Assembly: GCA_049680625.1 (NCBI GenBank)
Contig: JBAUID010000163.1
Coordinates: forward strand, 1-49,674
Reading direction: 5' to 3'
DNA length: 49,674 bases
Source: JAUIAI01 sp049680625
Lineage (GTDB): Bacteria; Pseudomonadota; Gammaproteobacteria; Burkholderiales; Burkholderiaceae_E
Shown here: in pieces, positions 9,658 through 18,428 of the stretch
Layout: each line of letters begins with the position of its first letter
Numbering within the stretch: position 1 is the stretch's first letter
Made by a program: the position numbers and the translations under genes
Notes under the pieces: generated by a model
What the model was told of the DNA's origin: nothing
Database searches by the model: none
What the model saw: the letters and a program-made list of their open reading frames with translations, nothing else

Positions 9658-12600
9658 AAAACCTGACAATAAACATTAGCCAAATCGTAAAGTGTTTCCT
9701 CTTCAGCGCCATTGTCGTGTTAAACACGGCCGCTGCTCTGGCACAAACGCAAATTGGCGAAAGAAATGGACGGCTCGAATGGAATGGCTGGATACTTGAC
9801 TACGACACGTTCACAAAGAACGATGGTCTGACCCTTCATAACGTCAGCTACGGCGGTATCGACATTCTCGGTCGAGCCAGCTTTCCGGTTATGTCGGTCT
9901 ACTACGACAACAACGCCTGCGGCCCTTATGCCGACCGGCTGAATGGTCCGCAAGCAACAGTCAGCTGGGCAAACAATGCAAAACTAGTCGCGCGCGAATT
10001 CACCCAGGAAGGCAAACAATGGTTTGAACTTGGCATCAGAGAATTCATTGGCTCTTACGACATATACCAGGTCTGGTATATCAGCGCCGACGGTGAACTG
10101 GACGGTCATGTCTTCAGCCGCGGATTGCAATGCCAGGTTAACCATATTCACTACCCGATGTGGCGGCTGGACTTTGACATCGCTGGCCCGGCAGGTGACA
10201 AGATTATTCGTGAAACCTCCCCCGGACAATTTTCTGCTTACACGACCGAATTTGAAACGAATGCAACGGACGCCTATCAACACGGATGGTTTGTCGAAGA
10301 CGAAGCAACCGGATTGCGGGTGCGCGTTGATTTCGATAATGGCCAGTGGAATGTTGCCGGTAACGTCGTCGCAGCGTCGGAATATAGTAACAACTTGATT
10401 GGAGCGATGGTCTCGCGGACAAGCGAAGAAGCCTGGCCAGGCTCACCATCGCCCAATTTTCCGCACGACAATAATGAAAATATCAACAATGCTGATGTTG
10501 TCATGTGGTACCGCGGTTACCTGCCTCATACACCGGAGGAAGGCAGTGCCTTATGGCATTCCACAGGCATTCGTATCACCGCAGACATGGATAGCGATGG
10601 TGATGGGCTGAATAACTCGGTTGACCCCGATGACGACAACGACGGAGTTCCGGACAATGAAGATGCCCTGCCATTGAACCCGAATGAATCAGTCGACACT
10701 GACGGTGATGGCATCGGTAACAACGCTGATACCGACGATGACAATGACGGGATAAATGATAGCAATGATATTTTCCCGCTTGATCCGGCGGAGTCTCGCG
10801 ATACTGACGGTGACGGTACCGGCGACAATGCCGATATCGATGCTGACAACGATGGGATTCCTGACACTACCGAGACCGCTGGTAGCAATTTCACATATAC
10901 CACTGCCCTGTACAACGCACCTCAAACCGGCGGCAGTTCCAGTCAGAGTATCAGCCTGGCGGCTCAGGGTGCGGTTATTGGCCAAACTGTCGCGATCAGC
11001 AATGTGACTGCGTTTGGTGATTTGAACAGCGCCAATGAGACGTTTACGCTCAATTTTAACAATGGCGAACTCAGCTCTGGCCCAGTGAGTACAGGTCTGC
11101 AGTGCTCGGGGGGCCAGACTGCCGTCAGCCCACCTGTTTCAGCTGACGTTTCTGTCATTGACATCGGTGCTGGCATTCCCGGCATTCAAGTCCAGGCAAC
11201 AACCTCGACAGCAGTCAACAACCTGACCGGTTGCACCGGGGTTGACTATCGATTAACAATTACCGGGTCAACCGTCGGCATCGATTCTGATGGAGACGGT
11301 GTACCCAACGTCCGTGACCTGGACAGTGACAACGATGGTCAGTTCGACGTTGCCGAAGCCGGTGGCGTTGACGCAAACTTCGACGGCATTATCGACGAGC
11401 CTGCAACCAATCAGGGGTCACTATCCAATCCAACGAATAGTGATGGCGATTCACTGCCTGACTACCTGGACATTGAAAGCGCCAACACATCCAACAATGG
11501 CACTGACTTTGACCTGACCGGAACCCTGGTTCAATCTCTTGATACGAACAATGACGGAGTCATCAATAGCAATGATGCAACCGGCGGTACCGATGCAAAC
11601 GAAAACGGGATTGACGACGCAATTGAAGCACTCGATCTGAACGGTCCGGATACGGACGGTGACGGCATCCCGGATACCACTGATCCGGATGACGATAACG
11701 ACGGGGTTCTCGACATCAGTGACGCATTCCCTCTCGATGCGACGGAGTCAGTGGACACCGACGGTGATGGTCAGGGAAATAACGCGGATACTGACGACGA
11801 CAACGACGGCACACCAGACGCCAGCGATGCATTCCCGCTTGACGCCGCTGAATCGGTCGATACGGACGGTGACGGACAAGGCAATAATGCGGATGCCGAC
11901 GACGACAACGACGGCACACCAGACGTCAGCGACGCATTCCCGCTGGATGCAACAGAGTCTGTTGATACCGATGGTGATGGTATCGGCAATAATGCCGACC
12001 CTGACGACGACAATGACGGCGTCCCCGATCTCGATGACTTAGATCCACTCGATCCCAACGTTGGCGGTGGCCAGACATGCAACTTGCTGAGCAACGGTAC
12101 ATTCGAAACCGGTGTATCCGATTGGTTTACCAATACCACGCTGACCAATAGTGCTGATGCCCGTACCGGCAATGGCGCAATTAGCTTCGGCGACGGCTGG
12201 ATTGGCAATGTCGTTAACGCTACTGCTGGCACGGTCTATACCTTCAGCGGCTTCTACAAAAGCCCGGTTGGTAGCGGCTGGGCCGGGTTTGGTGTCGATT
12301 TTGTCGACATAGACGGAAACGAGGTCGGTGAACTGGTTCGCAGCCTGGATTCAACCGACGTCTATACGGCCTTCACCCTTGAAGGTCAGGTCCCGGCCGG
12401 CGCGAGCTTCATTCGCCCGTGGGTGTATACGGAAGCCGGTCGAAGCTTGACCATCGACGATATGGATCTACGCAAGACTGGTTGCACCAACGGTGGTGGC
12501 AACGTTAATCAGCCACCGTTCGTTGCAAATCCCGGTAGCCAAATTACTAGTGTTGGCAGCGTGGTATCGCTTTTGGTAAGCGCCTCCGACCCGGAAGGTC

Positions 12601-13631
12601 TGGCACTGACTTTCCAGGCAACCGGTCTGCCGACCGGCCTGGCCATTGATAGCGGTACTGGTCAGATCAGCGGCACAGCTACATCTGAGTTCAGCGGCAC
12701 GGTGACCGTCACGGTCAGTGATGGTGAAGAGCAAGGCTCTGCAACATTCCTGTGGACCGTGATTGAACCCGGCGGGAATTCCACCTGCAACCAATTGCCC
12801 GATGGTGGCTTTGAAACCGGCCTGGGTGCGTGGAGCAGTAATGCATCGCCAGTCGTGACCAACGAGGCCTTCAGCGGCAACAATGCGCTGACCTTTGGGG
12901 GAGGTTGGATCAGCATTACCCTGCCCGCGCTTGGCGCAACCGACTATGCGCTCAATGGTCAGTACAAGAGCAACGATGGCACCGGTTGGGCTGGTTTTGG
13001 CATTGACTACCTTGACGCTAACAACAACGAAGTAGGCGAAGAAGTGCGCACCCTGGAACCAGGGGATGTTTACGCGGGCTTTAGTGTTACAAGCACCTCA
13101 CCTGCTTCAACTGCGTCAATTCGTCTGTGGTTTTACTCTGATACAGACCGGGTGCTAACCCTCGATGACGTTGACCTGCGTTTTCCGGACTGCGTCAGTG
13201 GCGGAACCAACAACCGCTGCAACCGGATTATCAACTCTGGCTTCGAGGTCAGCGATGGTGGCTGGTTTACCAACGCAAGCCCACAATTGACAGCCGATGC
13301 GGCAGACGGCAATCAGGCAATCTCAATTACCGCCGGATTCATCAGCACTGCCTTGTCAGCCCAGGCCGGCACCAGTTATACGGCCTCTGCGATGATCAAA
13401 TCGTCCGGGTCAACAGGCTGGGCCGGGATGGGCATGGACTTTGTTGACAGCGCTGATGTCAAAGTAGGGGACGCTGTCCTGAGCATCGACCCAAGCGCAA
13501 ACTACAGCCTGCTGCAAGTGACCGGGCTAGCGCCGGCTAATACCGCGGGGGTACAGCTTTGGTTCTACGGTGACAGCGGTCGAATCGTCTACGTCGATCA
13601 GGTCGATCTGAGGGTCGCTGGCTGCCAATAG
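9654..13631 (+). CDS. Secreted copper amine oxidase catalytic domain fused to TSP3 and carbohydrate-binding-like modules
   Basis: 1325 residues. Signal peptide at ~1-30 (cleavage after ALA). Residues ~35-310 match the catalytic domain of TPQ copper amine oxidases in order: GLTLHNVSYGG and GRASFPVM, FIGSYDIYQVWY, NHIHYPMWRLDFDI, then ADVVMWYRGYLPHTPEE. Y135 sits at the position of the self-processed topaquinone tyrosine. H164, H166 and H292 match the three copper ligands. Oddities: the residue before the TPQ tyrosine is Ser134, not the conserved Asn; spacings to the ligands are shorter than in typical family members; and the usual FDxGEYG catalytic-base segment is not evident. TSP3 repeats follow (~311-410, ~543-802) around an unnamed domain (~411-543). 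Then come three carbohydrate-binding-like modules (from C809, ~1045 and ~1189), with a He_PIG-like domain after the first. The C-terminal half parallels the giant lipoprotein. It probably oxidises an amine outside the cell, releasing H2O2 and ammonia. Confidence 0.75.
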   Translation: MKNLTINISQIVKCFLFSAIVVLNTAAALAQTQIGERNGRLEWNGWILDYDTFTKNDGLTLHNVSYGGIDILGRASFPVMSVYYDNNACGPYADRLNGPQATVSWANNAKLVAREFTQEGKQWFELGIREFIGSYDIYQVWYISADGELDGHVFSRGLQCQVNHIHYPMWRLDFDIAGPAGDKIIRETSPGQFSAYTTEFETNATDAYQHGWFVEDEATGLRVRVDFDNGQWNVAGNVVAASEYSNNLIGAMVSRTSEEAWPGSPSPNFPHDNNENINNADVVMWYRGYLPHTPEEGSALWHSTGIRITADMDSDGDGLNNSVDPDDDNDGVPDNEDALPLNPNESVDTDGDGIGNNADTDDDNDGINDSNDIFPLDPAESRDTDGDGTGDNADIDADNDGIPDTTETAGSNFTYTTALYNAPQTGGSSSQSISLAAQGAVIGQTVAISNVTAFGDLNSANETFTLNFNNGELSSGPVSTGLQCSGGQTAVSPPVSADVSVIDIGAGIPGIQVQATTSTAVNNLTGCTGVDYRLTITGSTVGIDSDGDGVPNVRDLDSDNDGQFDVAEAGGVDANFDGIIDEPATNQGSLSNPTNSDGDSLPDYLDIESANTSNNGTDFDLTGTLVQSLDTNNDGVINSNDATGGTDANENGIDDAIEALDLNGPDTDGDGIPDTTDPDDDNDGVLDISDAFPLDATESVDTDGDGQGNNADTDDDNDGTPDASDAFPLDAAESVDTDGDGQGNNADADDDNDGTPDVSDAFPLDATESVDTDGDGIGNNADPDDDNDGVPDLDDLDPLDPNVGGGQTCNLLSNGTFETGVSDWFTNTTLTNSADARTGNGAISFGDGWIGNVVNATAGTVYTFSGFYKSPVGSGWAGFGVDFVDIDGNEVGELVRSLDSTDVYTAFTLEGQVPAGASFIRPWVYTEAGRSLTIDDMDLRKTGCTNGGGNVNQPPFVANPGSQITSVGSVVSLLVSASDPEGLALTFQATGLPTGLAIDSGTGQISGTATSEFSGTVTVTVSDGEEQGSATFLWTVIEPGGNSTCNQLPDGGFETGLGAWSSNASPVVTNEAFSGNNALTFGGGWISITLPALGATDYALNGQYKSNDGTGWAGFGIDYLDANNNEVGEEVRTLEPGDVYAGFSVTSTSPASTASIRLWFYSDTDRVLTLDDVDLRFPDCVSGGTNNRCNRIINSGFEVSDGGWFTNASPQLTADAADGNQAISITAGFISTALSAQAGTSYTASAMIKSSGSTGWAGMGMDFVDSADVKVGDAVLSIDPSANYSLLQVTGLAPANTAGVQLWFYGDSGRIVYVDQVDLRVAGCQ
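11646..12065 (+). repeat. 105-bp in-frame tandem repeats encoding TSP3 units
   Basis: Consecutive units begin near 11646, 11751, 11856 and 11961, an exact 105-base period (35 residues). Each encodes the pattern DTDGDG, then DDDNDG, then DAFPLD and ESV. The DNA is similar but not identical between units, with many synonymous differences, so the copies have been under protein-level selection. They are coding calcium-binding repeats, not a CRISPR-like array. Confidence 0.85.
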
Positions 13632-13652
13632 TCAATAACTTAGCCTCCCCTC

Positions 13653-13687
13653 AAAAAGGCCCGGATTAAAACCCGGGCCTTTTTTTG
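13653..13687 (+). terminator. Intrinsic terminator after the amine oxidase pair
   Basis: GGCCCGG (13658-13664) pairs with CCGGGCC (13673-13679) and is followed directly by a run of T. The flanking A-run can extend the stem. It lies about 25 bases after the stop codon. This is a classic Rho-independent terminator. Confidence 0.93.
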
Positions 13688-13958
13688 TCACCTCACTTTG
13701 CACGCTACCTACGTTACCTGCTCAGCCCGCTCAACCCGCCAACGACCGTGAGCACAGCCGGTCCGGCACATCTATCGACCGACTGTCGGCGGATGCCCTC
13801 AAAATCCGAGACAAATATCACATCTGTAAAAAAAACCGGCGCTGATCCAGGGCGTTGCCTCGGGAAAATTGACATGCCGTGAATTAGTACGCGACTACCG
13901 TTCGTCGGTTCGCTACTATTCGTTCATCAGTTCACAAGCACCAACGCACGGTGCACTT
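13688..13958. other. Non-coding stretch with no recognised feature
   Basis: Together with the terminator this makes a 341-base gap between coding regions. One short open frame (13685-13882) has no plausible ribosome-binding site and a low-complexity translation. No tRNA, repeat or convincing promoter was found. It presumably carries the promoter of the small lipoprotein gene that follows. Confidence 0.5.
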
Positions 13959-13972
13959 CGGAGCGACACCGC

Positions 13973-14191
13973 ATGTCAACAGCATCAAAAAAAACCATTA
14001 ATACTTTTCGCTCAGTAGTCGCAGTCTGCGCGAGTGCGCTTGTAATAACAGCCTGTGGCGGTGGCGTCGCTGAACCCTCATCGCCTGGCATAACTCAAAC
14101 GAATATCAGCGCTGCTCCCGCCTTCCTGAGCCGTTCATGCGACGGACGGAACAGCCCACAATTATTCTGCCCCAATGTAAACGGGGGCTGA
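13973..14191 (+). CDS. Small lipoprotein of unknown function (72 residues)
   Basis: The ATG is preceded by GGAG about nine bases upstream. The N-terminus has basic residues (ASKKTIN), a hydrophobic stretch and the lipobox VITAC followed by GGG, so a lipidated mature peptide of about 45 residues is predicted. The mature part is rich in Ser and Pro and ends with two cysteines (SRSCDG, LFCPN) that could form a disulfide. No family is recognised. Its own terminator follows closely, so it is probably a monocistronic unit. The CGGG after the lipobox cysteine resembles the TACGG lipobox region of the giant lipoprotein upstream, but this is a common motif and proves no relation. Confidence 0.65.
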   Translation: MSTASKKTINTFRSVVAVCASALVITACGGGVAEPSSPGITQTNISAAPAFLSRSCDGRNSPQLFCPNVNGG

Positions 14192-14229
14192 AATATCTGA
14201 AGGATTGACCTTCTGAGACACCCGGCACT

Positions 14230-14254
14230 GGGCTCACTGAAAAGTGAGCCCTTT
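14230..14254 (+). terminator. Terminator after the small lipoprotein gene
   Basis: GGGCTCACT (14230-14238) and AGTGAGCCC (14243-14251) are perfect nine-base arms around a GAAA tetraloop, followed by TTT. It lies 39 bases after the stop codon of the small lipoprotein and 78 bases from the convergent hydratase gene. Confidence 0.8.
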
Positions 14255-14331
14255 GTCGTTATACGGCGGGATATTCCCCTCCCCACAGAGCTATTGCGCC
14301 AACAGACAAACCTACAAACTGACAACGGATT

Positions 14332-15129
14332 TCAAACGACCGAAACCGACACCGACCCAAGCCCTTGAACCTCATAAGAAACTTCATCGCCCGGTTCGAC
14401 AAAATAGGTTTTCAGCGCGCTTCCGGTAATGACAATTTCTCCGGCGCGCAACTGGCGGCCACTAGCGGCCAGAAAATTTGCCACCCAGGCCAGACCGTTA
14501 AACGGATGGCCCATCGCGAGTCCGGTGTTGGCAGTGGCCACAACGTCACCATTGAGTCGCATCTGGCTTTCGCATTTGGACAAATCAATAGCCTGAACAT
14601 CGGTCACCGGCACCCCGACAACAGCACCCGAGCACCAACAACGATCTGCAATCAGCGAAAAAGCGTCGAGATGCGCATAGTCTGCACCGCGGTCTTCAAT
14701 CAGCTCGAATGCTGGCATACAGGCGCCCACATAAGGCGCAATCGTGCCAGCCGTATAAATTTGATCTGCCGACGGTACGTCACGTTGGATCTCAACGGCA
14801 ATTTCAAACTCCAGACCAAGCCGGACATACGATGACAAGTCTATCTGGTGGCCAGATTTATAGATCTGGCTCTGAAAGACAGAACCGTAAATAGGTTCAC
14901 TCAAGCCAACTAACTCTTGGATGGCTGGTGAAGTCAGTGCAATTTTATGGCCGCCCAACAAGCCATAACCGCCACGTTGACCGAGATACTCGTAGACAGC
15001 CGCCTGAATTTGATACGCGTCGCTTAGATGCTCAGTTCGATCACTTTGCGCCAAAGGTTGGTATTGGTCTCGTGCCAGATGTGATGATGCTACCTGCCCA
15101 GCAATACGTGCAATTTTCCCTTTGTCCAC
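14332..15129 (-). CDS. 2-oxopent-4-enoate hydratase / 2-oxo-hepta-4-ene-dioate hydratase family enzyme
   Basis: 265 residues. A GTG start at 15129 with AGGGG about nine bases upstream is the best supported. The sequence carries the family hallmarks of the MhpD/HpaH/4-oxalocrotonate decarboxylase group within the fumarylacetoacetase superfamily: GGHKIALTSPA, EPIYGSVF, LGLEFEIAVEI (metal-binding Glu pair), a central AFELIEDRG, and the C-terminal TGSALKTYFVEPGD segment. Family members add water to, or decarboxylate, 2-oxo-alkenoates in meta-cleavage pathways using a divalent metal in the cytoplasm. No ring-cleavage dioxygenase or aldolase lies next to it, so the pathway cannot be assigned. Length is normal (about 260). 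Confidence 0.85.
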   Translation of the reverse strand: MDKGKIARIAGQVASSHLARDQYQPLAQSDRTEHLSDAYQIQAAVYEYLGQRGGYGLLGGHKIALTSPAIQELVGLSEPIYGSVFQSQIYKSGHQIDLSSYVRLGLEFEIAVEIQRDVPSADQIYTAGTIAPYVGACMPAFELIEDRGADYAHLDAFSLIADRCWCSGAVVGVPVTDVQAIDLSKCESQMRLNGDVVATANTGLAMGHPFNGLAWVANFLAASGRQLRAGEIVITGSALKTYFVEPGDEVSYEVQGLGSVSVSVV

Positions 15130-15144
15130 AGTTATCCCCTTGGT

Positions 15145-15562
15145 TTAGTTTTTGTTTAATCTGTTTCGGCCTCGTCCGGTACCCGTCAGGTCAGAAACAA
15201 ACTGTCGAATCCGATTATCGGCACGATCGAACACGCGAAGCAGGCTTTGCTCCGGACGCCCCAGAAATGACGTGGAATGTGGCTCGCACGAACCAGTTCG
15301 CCTCGAATGCTGGAGATGCCTGACTGATTTGGCCGGCAACCGTGGCTGGGAACAAGTTGTCAACGACAAAAAACCGAGTCTTAGTACCACTTTTCCCGAG
15401 TGGCGAACGCCATTGCGAAGCGTTTTCCTGGTTCGATTCCTCGAGCCTTTCGAGCAGCATTCGCGAAAATTCAAGTCCCTCTGATTCCATGCCCGAAGTG
15501 TATCTCGAAAAATCTCTTATTTCTTGCGGGAATCGAGTACCGACACTAGCCGTTAATGTCAA
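15145..15562 (-). pseudogene. Probable remnant of a 2OG-Fe(II) oxygenase gene
   Basis: The 558-base gap between the hydratase and the next lipoprotein holds no intact gene. On the minus strand, the frame 15562-15215 encodes LERLEESNQENASQW and then TRFFVVDNLFPATVAGQI. This looks like the N-terminus of prolyl-4-hydroxylase-like 2OG-Fe(II) oxygenases, where an FxVVDxxLP segment opens the double-stranded beta-helix. The frame then degenerates and stops at 15215. A second minus frame overlaps it and continues to 15145 (IRQFVSDLTG). The HxD and distal His of an active enzyme are absent. The likely reading is a truncated and frame-shifted gene. The family call rests on a short stretch and is tentative; it could instead be a small hypothetical gene. 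Confidence 0.35.
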
Positions 15563-15687
15563 TAAACAGGCCGTCGATCCAAAGAGCCGTCGTTGAGCCC
15601 TCCGTTGCGCCGGACAAAGCTGCCGATTATTTTCGAAACAGATAGGATCTCGATAAGCCTAACTTCCGAACATTCATCACCGCAAGT

Positions 15688-16284
15688 ATGAAACTAACTA
15701 TTTCGTTAAGTCCGCTCAGCTCTACAATCCGCATCGCAGGAATCGTGCTGATGCTAAGCACATTAAGTGCGTGTTACGAGTCAGAAGTGCGAATGCTCAA
15801 TTATGGAGATAGAGCGAACTTAGAGGGCAAATATATTTGCACAGCCGTGGACGGTTCCCGACCATCGGAATCTGTTGAAATTTCGGTTCAGAAATCAGGT
15901 CAGGGCAATGCGGTCGATTACGTTTATCGATTCTCCGGGGGCGGCGAGTTTCGGTTCAGCAACCTTTCCTCTGGCATGTTCATCGGCCAGACCCATCGCG
16001 GTTATAAAGGCTGGGGTCGAAAAGAACATGACTCCAGGTATGGATTTGTATTTCTTGATGTCAAAAATACGGCTGACATCAGTTTTTTTGAAACCAATTT
16101 TGGGTCTCAAAAAGAAGAAATTGGGCGGATGATGGAGGCAAACGACATCCGCTTCAAAGAAAATCCCTATTCGCTGACAACAACAATGACACTGTCAGGA
16201 TCAGCAGACAATTTGTTTGATTTCTTTAACGGCCACGGTCGCTCAATGCTCAAAGAAACAGTCACCTGTACTTCGCAGACCTGA
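15688..16284 (+). CDS. Lipoprotein of unknown function
   Basis: 198 residues. The N-terminus has a basic/polar n-region, a hydrophobic core (IAGIVLMLS) and the lipobox LSAC at about residue 29, so it is a predicted lipoprotein. The mature part (from YESEVRML) is predicted to be mostly beta strand with aromatic residues (YRFSGGGEFRFS, GYKGWGRKE), plus one short charged helix-like stretch (KEEIGRMMEANDI). One cysteine near the C-terminus (ETVTCTS) and one early (KYICTA) could form a disulfide. No family is recognised. It stands alone between a decayed region and the PhoX-type gene 165 bases downstream. Confidence 0.75.
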   Translation: MKLTISLSPLSSTIRIAGIVLMLSTLSACYESEVRMLNYGDRANLEGKYICTAVDGSRPSESVEISVQKSGQGNAVDYVYRFSGGGEFRFSNLSSGMFIGQTHRGYKGWGRKEHDSRYGFVFLDVKNTADISFFETNFGSQKEEIGRMMEANDIRFKENPYSLTTTMTLSGSADNLFDFFNGHGRSMLKETVTCTSQT

Positions 16285-16449
16285 GCTTGTCTTTGTACCG
16301 GTCGAACAAGTCCATCCGGGATACCAGGTCACCGGTTTAAGGTCCCGACCTGCATACCGGAGAATTCACCCTGCCCCCGGCACCCATGATATTGTTTGCC
16401 TATCTGAATTTGCCGCCAACAGCGGACAAGCAACGAGGAGCACTGGGTG

Positions 16450-18426
16450 ATGAGCGAGTTTGATGACTTTGACAACTACGACGAAAAGAACTTCCCGCGA
16501 CCGGAAGACACCGATTTCAGTCGGCTGATAAACCGGGCTATCTCGCGCCGAAGTTTCCTGAAAACAGGCGCATCGTTTAGCCTGACCTCTTTCGTAACCG
16601 CAACCGGCGCCCTGGCTATCGACGGCTTGACTAACCTTGGCGGTGTCGCAAATGCTGCCAGCGCGGTTGAGCCAACAGGTAAAAGTAGCTCAGCAGCCAT
16701 GGGCTTCAGCCCAGTCGCTGCCACCTCGGCAGACACAATCACGCTGCCGCCGGGCTACAACTGGCATGTTGTTGCCCGCTGGGGGGATCCATTATTCAAT
16801 GACGGTGTTCCCTTCGACCAGGAAACCCGTGGCACTGGCGCCAGCCAGGAACTGGCATTTGGCGACAACTGTGACGGCCTGAGTTTTTATCCCACCTCCG
16901 AACAAACCGGCATCCTCGCCGTTAACAATGAATATGTAAACAGCGAGTTGTTTGCACCTGATGGCTTCAATACACCCGATGCTGTGCGTAAAGCCAAGGC
17001 TGCCCACGGCGTCAGCATTGTTGAAATCCGCCTGGAGTCGGGGCAATGGCGTATTGACAAATCGAGTGGTTACAACCGTCGCATTACTGCCGATACGCCG
17101 ATGGATATTACCGGGCCCGCTCGCGGTGATGCGCTGATGCAAACCGCATCAGACCCAAAAGGCGTCGTCAGCCTTGGCACGTGGAACAACTGCGGTAGCG
17201 GCGCCACGCCGTGGGGTACTTATCTGACCTGTGAAGAAAACTTTAACTACTACTTCGGTACAAACGCTGAATCATTTCAATCAACGCGACGCCAGAGGCG
17301 GTATGGATTGGGCGGTAATGGGCATCGTTATAACTGGCATACTTTTGACGATCGCTTTGACATCGCAAAAAATCCGAACGAACCGCACCGTTCTGGCTGG
17401 GTAGTTGAAATCGATCCAATGGACTCATCATCAACCCCTAAAAAGCGAACGGCCCTGGGCCGGTTCAAACACGAAAACTGCGAAATAGTGATTGATAAAA
17501 GTGGACACGTCGTTGCCTATATGGGTGACGACGAGCGCGGTGAGTACTTGTATCGTTTTATCTCAAATAATAAATACATTGAAGGTAATACCCCGGCAAA
17601 TCGTAATCTGCTCGAAGAAGGTACGTTGTACGTCGCCCGATTCAATGAGGCTGACAAAGACTTAAAGGGAACTGGCGAATGGATCGAAATCAGCCACGGA
17701 AAAAACGGCCTGGTAGAACAGACCGGTTTCAATAGTCAAGCAGAAGTAATGATTTTTGCCCGGGAAGCAGCGCTGAAAGTTCAAGCGACCACTATGGACA
17801 GACCCGAGTGGGTTGCGGCTAATCCAAACAAAGCTGAGGTGTTTGTCGCACTAACCAACAACACAAACCGCGGCAATAAACCCAACTCAGGTGGTGCGGA
17901 CACACCCGTAAATGGCCCTAACCCGCGTAAAGGAAACCCTTACGGTCAAGTCCTGCGCTGGGTGCCCGACGAATCAAGCCATCTCGCCAAGGGTTTTACC
18001 TGGGATTTGTTTGTCCTGGCCGGGAACCCGGCTGTCCATTCTGAAGGTTTAATGGCTGGTTCGGCAAACGTAACTCCTGACAATATGTTCAACTCCCCTG
18101 ATGGCCTGGTTTTTGACAACGATGGTCGGTTATGGATTCAGACTGACGGCAACTATAGTGACAAGGACAAATTTGCCGGCATGGGCAACAATCAGATGTT
18201 ATGCGCCGACACCGAAACCGGCGAGATTCGTCGTTTTATGGTTGGCCCGGTAGCTTGCGAAATTACAGGCGCAAGCTGGAGCGCGGATCAACGTACGATG
18301 TTCGTCAGCATTCAACACCCTGGGGAGAAAAACAAAGAGTCACACTTCCCGGACGGCGGCATAAGCGTTCCGCGCTCTTCGGTCATTGCCATTACCCGAG
18401 CTGACGGCGGTGTCGTTGGCGCCTGA
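16450..18426 (+). CDS. Tat-exported PhoX-family phosphatase (DUF839)
   Basis: 658 residues from ATG 16450, nine bases after GAGGAG (16435-16440); an in-frame GTG at 16447 is the alternative. A twin-arginine motif SRRSFLK (R33, R34) followed by a hydrophobic stretch predicts folded export through Tat. The family signature YLTCEENFNYYFG contains the cysteine (C261) and glutamates that hold iron in characterised PhoX enzymes. Further blocks include DNCDGLSFYP, FKHENCEIV, MGDDERGEYLYRF and the C-terminal FNSPDGLVFDNDGRLWIQTD segment of the propeller. Known PhoX proteins are periplasmic or secreted Ca/Fe alkaline phosphatases induced by phosphate starvation. No clear Pho box was identified upstream. 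Full length for the family. Some DUF839 proteins have no proven activity, so the substrate is inferred. Confidence 0.88.
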   Translation: MSEFDDFDNYDEKNFPRPEDTDFSRLINRAISRRSFLKTGASFSLTSFVTATGALAIDGLTNLGGVANAASAVEPTGKSSSAAMGFSPVAATSADTITLPPGYNWHVVARWGDPLFNDGVPFDQETRGTGASQELAFGDNCDGLSFYPTSEQTGILAVNNEYVNSELFAPDGFNTPDAVRKAKAAHGVSIVEIRLESGQWRIDKSSGYNRRITADTPMDITGPARGDALMQTASDPKGVVSLGTWNNCGSGATPWGTYLTCEENFNYYFGTNAESFQSTRRQRRYGLGGNGHRYNWHTFDDRFDIAKNPNEPHRSGWVVEIDPMDSSSTPKKRTALGRFKHENCEIVIDKSGHVVAYMGDDERGEYLYRFISNNKYIEGNTPANRNLLEEGTLYVARFNEADKDLKGTGEWIEISHGKNGLVEQTGFNSQAEVMIFAREAALKVQATTMDRPEWVAANPNKAEVFVALTNNTNRGNKPNSGGADTPVNGPNPRKGNPYGQVLRWVPDESSHLAKGFTWDLFVLAGNPAVHSEGLMAGSANVTPDNMFNSPDGLVFDNDGRLWIQTDGNYSDKDKFAGMGNNQMLCADTETGEIRRFMVGPVACEITGASWSADQRTMFVSIQHPGEKNKESHFPDGGISVPRSSVIAITRADGGVVGA

Positions 18427-18428
18427 CT

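Noticed and set aside
9640..9670. Frameshift joining the two amine oxidase parts
   Set aside because: The downstream protein begins with its own signal peptide and a clean ATGA overlap, so the split looks genuine.
13685..13882. Possible 65-residue protein after the terminator
   Set aside because: It overlaps the terminator T-run, has no ribosome-binding site and has no protein-like features.
15425..15445. GGTTCGATTCC, a tRNA T-loop-like sequence
   Set aside because: The flanks do not pair, and no acceptor, D or anticodon arm is present; it lies in the decayed oxygenase region.
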